From: Paenibacillus mesophilus
GTDB taxonomy: Bacteria > Bacillota > Bacilli > Paenibacillales > NBRC-103111
DNA: 64,000 bases
Reading direction: 5' to 3'
Assembly: GCF_005938385.1 (NCBI RefSeq)
Contig: NZ_VCRA01000021.1
Coordinates: 55,236-119,235 of the forward strand
Part shown: positions 60,513-64,000 of the stretch, in pieces
Layout: every line of letters starts with the position of its first letter
Numbering within the stretch: position 1 is the first letter of the stretch
Translations under genes and position numbers: made by a program
The notes under the pieces: model-generated
What the model was told of the DNA's origin: nothing
The model's database searches: none
The model's input: the letters and a program-made list of their open reading frames with translations, nothing else

Positions 60513-61289
60513 ATGGGAATGAAAGCGGAACAAGCAGCCGGAATCGGCGCAGACAAGGAAACACGGGACGCCGTGACGCGGTCCGAACTGGACCGGTCGC
60601 TGGTGGAGCGGGCACAGCAAGGGGATACCGAAGCGTTCGGCGAGCTGATCGAGCAGCACAGGAGCAAGGCGCGCGGCTGGGCCGAGCGGATGACCGGCGA
60701 TCCGCACCTGGCCGACGATATTGTGCAGGATGCGCTTATCCGGGCTTTTATGCATTTGGGATCGCTTGCGGATACGAGCCGGTTTCTCCCGTGGCTGTAC
60801 AGGATCGTGCGCAATCAGGCGAACATGCGCATGCGCCGTGGCGGCCCGCACCGGAAGGAGCGCCCGTTCGCATCAATGGGGTCGGCGGTGAACGACGAGT
60901 CCCGGGTCGACTGGGAAGACTTGGACAGCATCCTTTACCATCTGGCCCGAACGGCTTCCGATGCGGCGGCCAAGGAGCGGGACCCGGCGGAAAGCTTGCT
61001 CCGCAAAGAGCTGTACGAAACGATCCATGCGCTGCTTCATTGTCTGAATCCGAAGGAGCGGGGCATTTTCAAGGCGACCTTCTTTCGCCAGCTAAGTCCC
61101 GAGGAGATCGCCTCCATGTACCGGATGACGACCGGCTCCGTCTACACGTACTTGTACCGCTCCCGCCAGAAGCTCCGCCAGGAGCATATCCGCGTCTCTC
61201 TCGGCCTGCTGCCCGAGAAGAAGGGAGGGAGCGGATTGGCCAGGAAAAAATTTTGCAGCTGCCGGAATGGCCGGCGCACGTCTCGGTGA
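60513..61289 (+). CDS. ECF-type RNA polymerase sigma factor
   Basis: A 258-residue sigma factor. The ATG at 60513 has GGAGG five bases upstream; an ATG at 60519 and one at 60483 are alternatives. Region 2 is at about residues 30-95 (FGELIEQHRSKARGWAERMTGDPHLADDIVQDALIRAFMHLGSLADTSRFLPWLYRIVRNQA). Region 4 is at about 165-225 (LNPKERGIFKATFFRQLSPEEIASMYRMTTGSVYTYLYRSRQKLRQ). A linker of about 60 residues between the two is longer than usual. No anti-sigma factor is adjacent; instead the 3' end overlaps the next gene, whose product may control it. Confidence 0.88.
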   Translation: MGMKAEQAAGIGADKETRDAVTRSELDRSLVERAQQGDTEAFGELIEQHRSKARGWAERMTGDPHLADDIVQDALIRAFMHLGSLADTSRFLPWLYRIVRNQANMRMRRGGPHRKERPFASMGSAVNDESRVDWEDLDSILYHLARTASDAAAKERDPAESLLRKELYETIHALLHCLNPKERGIFKATFFRQLSPEEIASMYRMTTGSVYTYLYRSRQKLRQEHIRVSLGLLPEKKGGSGLARKKFCSCRNGRRTSR

Positions 61290-62305
61290 TGACGACCGTC
61301 GTCGACAGCGTCGGGCGCGTGCTGGCTATGCTTGGGGATCGGCGGGACATGGCCGAACTGATGGGAGTGTCGGCCTTTGCATTCCGCATGAAAATTTCGG
61401 ACAAAACGACGTTCGCGGACGGCTTGTACATGTTCGACTGGAGGCGGACGCTTCAAACGCTCATGGAAGAGCTCGGCTATGACATTGCCATTCTATGCGG
61501 CCAGCTCCCGGATTCGCCCGTACCGCTTGTCGGCGCCGTGGAACGGTTTCCGGTCGTTTTGCCGATTGAGGAGGCGGTGCTGCCGTTCATCCGCAAATAT
61601 ATCGATCTCGGCAAACCGGTGCTGTATTTCGATACGCTGGCCGCCAAGCCGTACGTTCACGAGTGGTCGATCATTTACGGGTACGACGAAGAACGGCGAA
61701 TCGTTTACTTAACCGACCGGATGCGGTCCGAGGGCAAAACGATTTCCTACGAAGACGTGACAGACAATCCGGTCCGTTTTATGGCGGGGATTGATGGAGT
61801 CCGGAGGGGGGAAACGGGAAGCCGTCCGACGAAGGAAGCGGAAAGCCGGCGGCAGGCGGAGCGGGCGGTCCGATTCGCCGTCGATTACGCAAGGAAAGGC
61901 TGCGATTATCGGACGATGACCAATTATTTGCAGTATACGTCCGGGCTTGCGGCATACGACTGCTGGATTCGTCATCTTCGCAGCGATCACGTCGCGCCGA
62001 ACCGGTACGGGATGGGACAGCTGTCGGCGGTATATGCCGAGTCGAAGCGCTATGCATCGCTTTATTTGCGCAGCGTTCCGTTCGAAGGGGAGACGATGCG
62101 GCTGACGCTGCTGGCCTCGGAAGCCTATGAACAAGCGGCGGAAGCGATGGAGGAGCTGAGCCGGCTAGTGCCGTTCGTTCGTACGGCCGAGATGCTTTCG
62201 CCGGAAATGCGCGAAGCTTGCGCCGCCTATTTGGGTCAGGCGAAAGAGTTTGAAGCGGCCGCTGTCGGTTATTTGGAAAAAGCGATCACAACTATGGAGC
62301 TTTAA
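61253..62305 (+). CDS. Conserved-looking protein of unknown function, coupled to the ECF sigma factor
   Basis: About 350 residues in a frame different from the sigma gene, overlapping its last 37 bases. The start is uncertain: TTG 61253 (AGGA upstream) is chosen because the in-frame residues before ATG 61289 look coding (QLPEWPAHVSVMTTVVDSVGRVLAML). An ATT at 61235 and the ATG 61289 (TGATG overlap) are alternatives. The N-terminal part with AYDCWIRHL-like helices further on vaguely recalls BtrH/C39-like folds (PVLYFDTLAAKPYVHEWSIIYGYDEERRIVYL resembles a papain-like second half). No catalytic residues can be named. No membrane segment is present. A regulator or ligand sensor of the sigma factor is inferred from the coupling only. 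The stop lies in a palindromic repeat. Confidence 0.7.
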   Translation: MQLPEWPAHVSVMTTVVDSVGRVLAMLGDRRDMAELMGVSAFAFRMKISDKTTFADGLYMFDWRRTLQTLMEELGYDIAILCGQLPDSPVPLVGAVERFPVVLPIEEAVLPFIRKYIDLGKPVLYFDTLAAKPYVHEWSIIYGYDEERRIVYLTDRMRSEGKTISYEDVTDNPVRFMAGIDGVRRGETGSRPTKEAESRRQAERAVRFAVDYARKGCDYRTMTNYLQYTSGLAAYDCWIRHLRSDHVAPNRYGMGQLSAVYAESKRYASLYLRSVPFEGETMRLTLLASEAYEQAAEAMEELSRLVPFVRTAEMLSPEMREACAAYLGQAKEFEAAAVGYLEKAITTMEL

Positions 62306-62395
62306 CGGAATTACCGCCCTGACTGACGACCGGGGGCTTTGTGGACCTGCAAGCCCGGTCGTCATAGGGCAAGTACGTTATTCCGTTAAAGTTCC
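62296..62395. repeat. Palindromic repeat, copy 1 (100 bp)
   Basis: An imperfect palindrome of about 45-base arms, starting GGAGCTTTAACGGAAT and ending ATTCCGTTAAAGTTCC. It is the reverse complement of copy 2 at 63650-63751 with few differences. The stop codon of the upstream gene lies inside it. It may act as terminator, mRNA 3' hairpin or non-autonomous mobile element. Confidence 0.8.
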
Positions 62396-62418
62396 TATGG
62401 GAGAAGGGACGTAACCTC

Positions 62419-63537
62419 ATGAAACAAATTCGATTCATAACGGAAATCGCCTACAATATGCAGCAAGTCATGAAAGCGAAGGAATCGTTCGAACAGGCGA
62501 ACCCCGATGTCCGGATCGTGGTCGAGCAGTCCAAAGATTATTTCGAAATGATGCAGGCTTACAAGTCCGAAGACGCTCCGGATATCATCGAAACGGGCGG
62601 ATTGCAGATCGGCAACCCGGACGGCATTTTTATCGACTTGAATCCTTACGTTGCGGAAACCGAAGGCTTGGAGGAGGACTTGTATGCCGGTCTGATGCGT
62701 GTCGCCCGCAATGGCGGGATGCTGCCCGGACTGCCTATCGAAGTGAGCGCGCCGCTTATTTTGTACAATAAAGAGATGTTCGACCGCGCTGGGCTCGCTT
62801 ATCCGACCGATGACTGGAGCTGGGACGATATGGTCGAGCTGGCGGGCCGGCTGACGATTCGCAGCGAACAAGGGGTTGCGAAGCAATTCGGATTTGGCAT
62901 CGGCGTCGATATCGAATGGTTCGAGCCGTTCGTCATGCGTAACGGCGGAAGGTATGTCGCTCCCGACGGTTCGACGTCCAGAGGATACGTGGATAGTCCC
63001 GCCACCATCGAGGCGTTCCGCAAGCTGATCGACGCGTTTCGTGTCCACCGAATAATCCGCAAGCCGGATGAGCCATGCGAAGCGGGCGCTTGGCACGAGG
63101 AGAGCGCGATGACCTTTTCTTTTGCGTGGAATGCCGGTCAGTTGTTCCATCATAAGCTGGGCGACCGTTACGGAGTCGTCGGCTTGCCGAACATGCCGGG
63201 CGGGGCCAAGGCGAACATGGTCTATATGGGCGGTGCCGGGGTTACGACGAAATCGGCCCATCCGCGGATTGCCTGGGAGTTTTTGCGCCATTACATTGTG
63301 GAATGCCATTCGTGGAGTCCGCCGATTTCGAAGTCTCAAGCGGAACAGCGAAGGTTGACCGTTCATCCGATCTGGTCCCGTTACTTGGAGGAGCTTGATC
63401 ATGTGCAGATTAGCGGGTACTATTTGAACAAAAAGTGGAACGCCTCCCGCCAGCTGATCAACGACGATATTCGCAAAATGATTGTGGAAGGCGCCGATGT
63501 AGCTCAGACGCTGCGATCTTGGACGCGGTATACGTAG
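62419..63537 (+). CDS. Solute-binding-protein-like protein without signal peptide
   Basis: A 372-residue protein with the fold of sugar-binding proteins (FITEIAYNMQQVMKAKESFEQANPDVRIVVEQ, APLILYNKEMFDRAGLAYPTDDWSWDDMVELAGRL, SAHPRIAWEFLRHYI). It starts directly at the first domain without signal peptide or lipobox, although GGGAGAAGGG before the ATG makes the start sound. It resembles the SBP domain of the GntR fusion at 50493 more in architecture than the exported SBPs. It is either a cytosolic sensor or a gene that lost its 5' part to the repeat at 62296. Palindromic repeats in inverse orientation flank it. Confidence 0.8.
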   Translation: MKQIRFITEIAYNMQQVMKAKESFEQANPDVRIVVEQSKDYFEMMQAYKSEDAPDIIETGGLQIGNPDGIFIDLNPYVAETEGLEEDLYAGLMRVARNGGMLPGLPIEVSAPLILYNKEMFDRAGLAYPTDDWSWDDMVELAGRLTIRSEQGVAKQFGFGIGVDIEWFEPFVMRNGGRYVAPDGSTSRGYVDSPATIEAFRKLIDAFRVHRIIRKPDEPCEAGAWHEESAMTFSFAWNAGQLFHHKLGDRYGVVGLPNMPGGAKANMVYMGGAGVTTKSAHPRIAWEFLRHYIVECHSWSPPISKSQAEQRRLTVHPIWSRYLEELDHVQISGYYLNKKWNASRQLINDDIRKMIVEGADVAQTLRSWTRYT

Positions 63538-63591
63538 GCGGGATCATTTCGATAGAAGGAGATTGATCTCCAGGGTGTCTGAAGGAGCTAA

Positions 63592-63617
63592 AAAGCCCTC
63601 CAACGGAGCGGCTTTGG
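63592..63617 (+). terminator. Possible rho-independent terminator after the SBP-like gene
   Basis: AAAGCC and CTCC pair with GGAG and GGCTTT with a 3-base loop and one bulged C. Only a short T stretch follows, so the call is moderate. Confidence 0.5.
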
Positions 63618-63649
63618 CATTACCGTTTCATTTTGCGCGGATTTACCTA

Positions 63650-63751
63650 AGGAACTTTAACGGAATAACGTACCTGCTCTCTGACGGCCGGGACTTGCCG
63701 GTCCACAAAGCCCCGGCCGTCAGTCAGGGCGGTAATTCCGTTAAAGATCCT
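63650..63751. repeat. Palindromic repeat, copy 2 (102 bp)
   Basis: Inverse copy of 62296-62395. The arms GACGGCCGGG and CCCGGCCGTC replace GACGACCGGG and CCCGGTCGTC of copy 1, so an A-T pair became a G-C pair with the hairpin preserved. No coding potential. Confidence 0.8.
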
Positions 63752-64000
63752 AAATGGAAAACATCCAGTATAAATTACTCGATTCGCAAAAAGGACGCGT
63801 CTCACTGGAAAAGGTACATCTATTTCTGCTGTTTATCGGAGAATGGATCCATTTTGCCGAAATTACCTGTACCTTTGAGACTGTCGATTTACTTGCCTAA
63901 AAGTTAATCAAATACTCTTGTTTGGGGTATTCAATCGTCAACTAGGTGAAATACCCCACCAAAGCTTCTTAATTCGTACCGTCTACGGCACACTGTTTCG

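Larger units (their letters stand above)
63538..64000. other. Non-coding, repeat-rich end of the window
   Basis: I find no gene here. Bases 63592-63615 form a hairpin (AAAGCCCTCC with GGAG-GGCTTT) that may end transcription of the SBP-like gene. The palindromic repeat copy 2 follows at 63650-63751. Segments at 63755-63775 and 63813-63833 resemble the 22-base unit of the repeat at 40334. TGGGGTATT/AATACCCCA (63923-63931 and 63950-63958) is one more inverted repeat. Confidence 0.6.

Noticed and set aside
60791..61252. 5' extension of the frame of the sigma-coupled protein
   Set aside because: It runs through the sigma-factor gene in another frame and gives low-complexity Gly/Arg/Pro-rich sequence; only the part from about 61235 onwards looks coding.
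1..64000. CRISPR array, rRNA, tRNA, prophage
   Set aside because: No regularly spaced direct repeats, cloverleaf-like sequences, rRNA segments or phage structural genes were recognised on either strand.

Overview
The window looks like chromosomal DNA of a Paenibacillaceae bacterium (Paenibacillus/Cohnella type, Bacillota). The signs are strong GGAGG ribosome-binding sites with frequent GTG and TTG starts, lipobox solute-binding proteins of the LplA/YtcQ type, membrane-spanning AraC regulators, a CcpA-type cre site, a FIMAH domain, and Bacillus-like khtTU and bmrCD gene pairs. The genus is an inference; no rRNA or tRNA gene is present to test it. By eye the first 15 kb is lower in G+C than the rest, and it carries an IS3-family remnant.

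Layout. 0.2-7.5 kb: AraC regulator divergent from a solute-binding protein (SBP), a duplicated beta-helix secreted protein and a second SBP, with a cre site in the promoter region. 7.5-15.1 kb: IS3 remnant, FadR-type GntR regulator, then an operon of SBP, large secreted TIM-barrel/Ig/FIMAH protein and BNR sialidase-like protein behind a promoter with a GntR operator. 15.1-17.8 kb: lone SBP and a Zn-type CDF efflux pump. 18.1-21.3 kb: a 117-residue membrane protein, KhtT, KhtU and a YitT protein. 21.5-23.4 kb: Gfo/Idh/MocA oxidoreductase and a DedA protein. 23.4-30.9 kb: membrane AraC regulator divergent from a Tat-exported beta-helix protein and two SBPs. 31.1-34.1 kb: pflB-pflA. 34.3-35.7 kb: a second 117-residue protein with a second YitT protein. 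36-40.3 kb: heterodimeric ABC exporter (BmrC/BmrD type) and a MEKHLA protein. 40.5-46.8 kb: membrane AraC regulator divergent from a carbohydrate ABC importer (SBP and two permeases, no ATPase). 47-50.3 kb: a minus-strand run of methyltransferase, GNAT acetyltransferase, phosphotransferase and glyoxalase, the last two broken by in-frame stops. 50.5-53.2 kb: a GntR-SBP fusion regulator divergent from a zinc-type alcohol dehydrogenase. 53.4-57.3 kb: AraC regulator, APH-like kinase, QueA-like protein, SDR. 57.5-62.3 kb: two ECF sigma-factor loci, one with the sigma factor fused to a beta-sandwich and two glyoxalase-fold domains. 62.4-64 kb: an SBP-like protein without signal peptide between two inverted palindromic repeats, then repeat-rich non-coding DNA.

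Most of the window concerns sensing and capture of plant- or microbe-derived glycans. There are seven lipoprotein SBPs, an eighth SBP without a signal peptide and a ninth SBP domain used as a regulator sensor, but only one pair of permeases. Candidates for undescribed biology are the duplicated 117-residue protein/YitT module with its conserved promoter, the sigma-factor/glyoxalase fusion, the GntR-SBP fusion, and a palindromic repeat family whose two copies show compensatory base changes.
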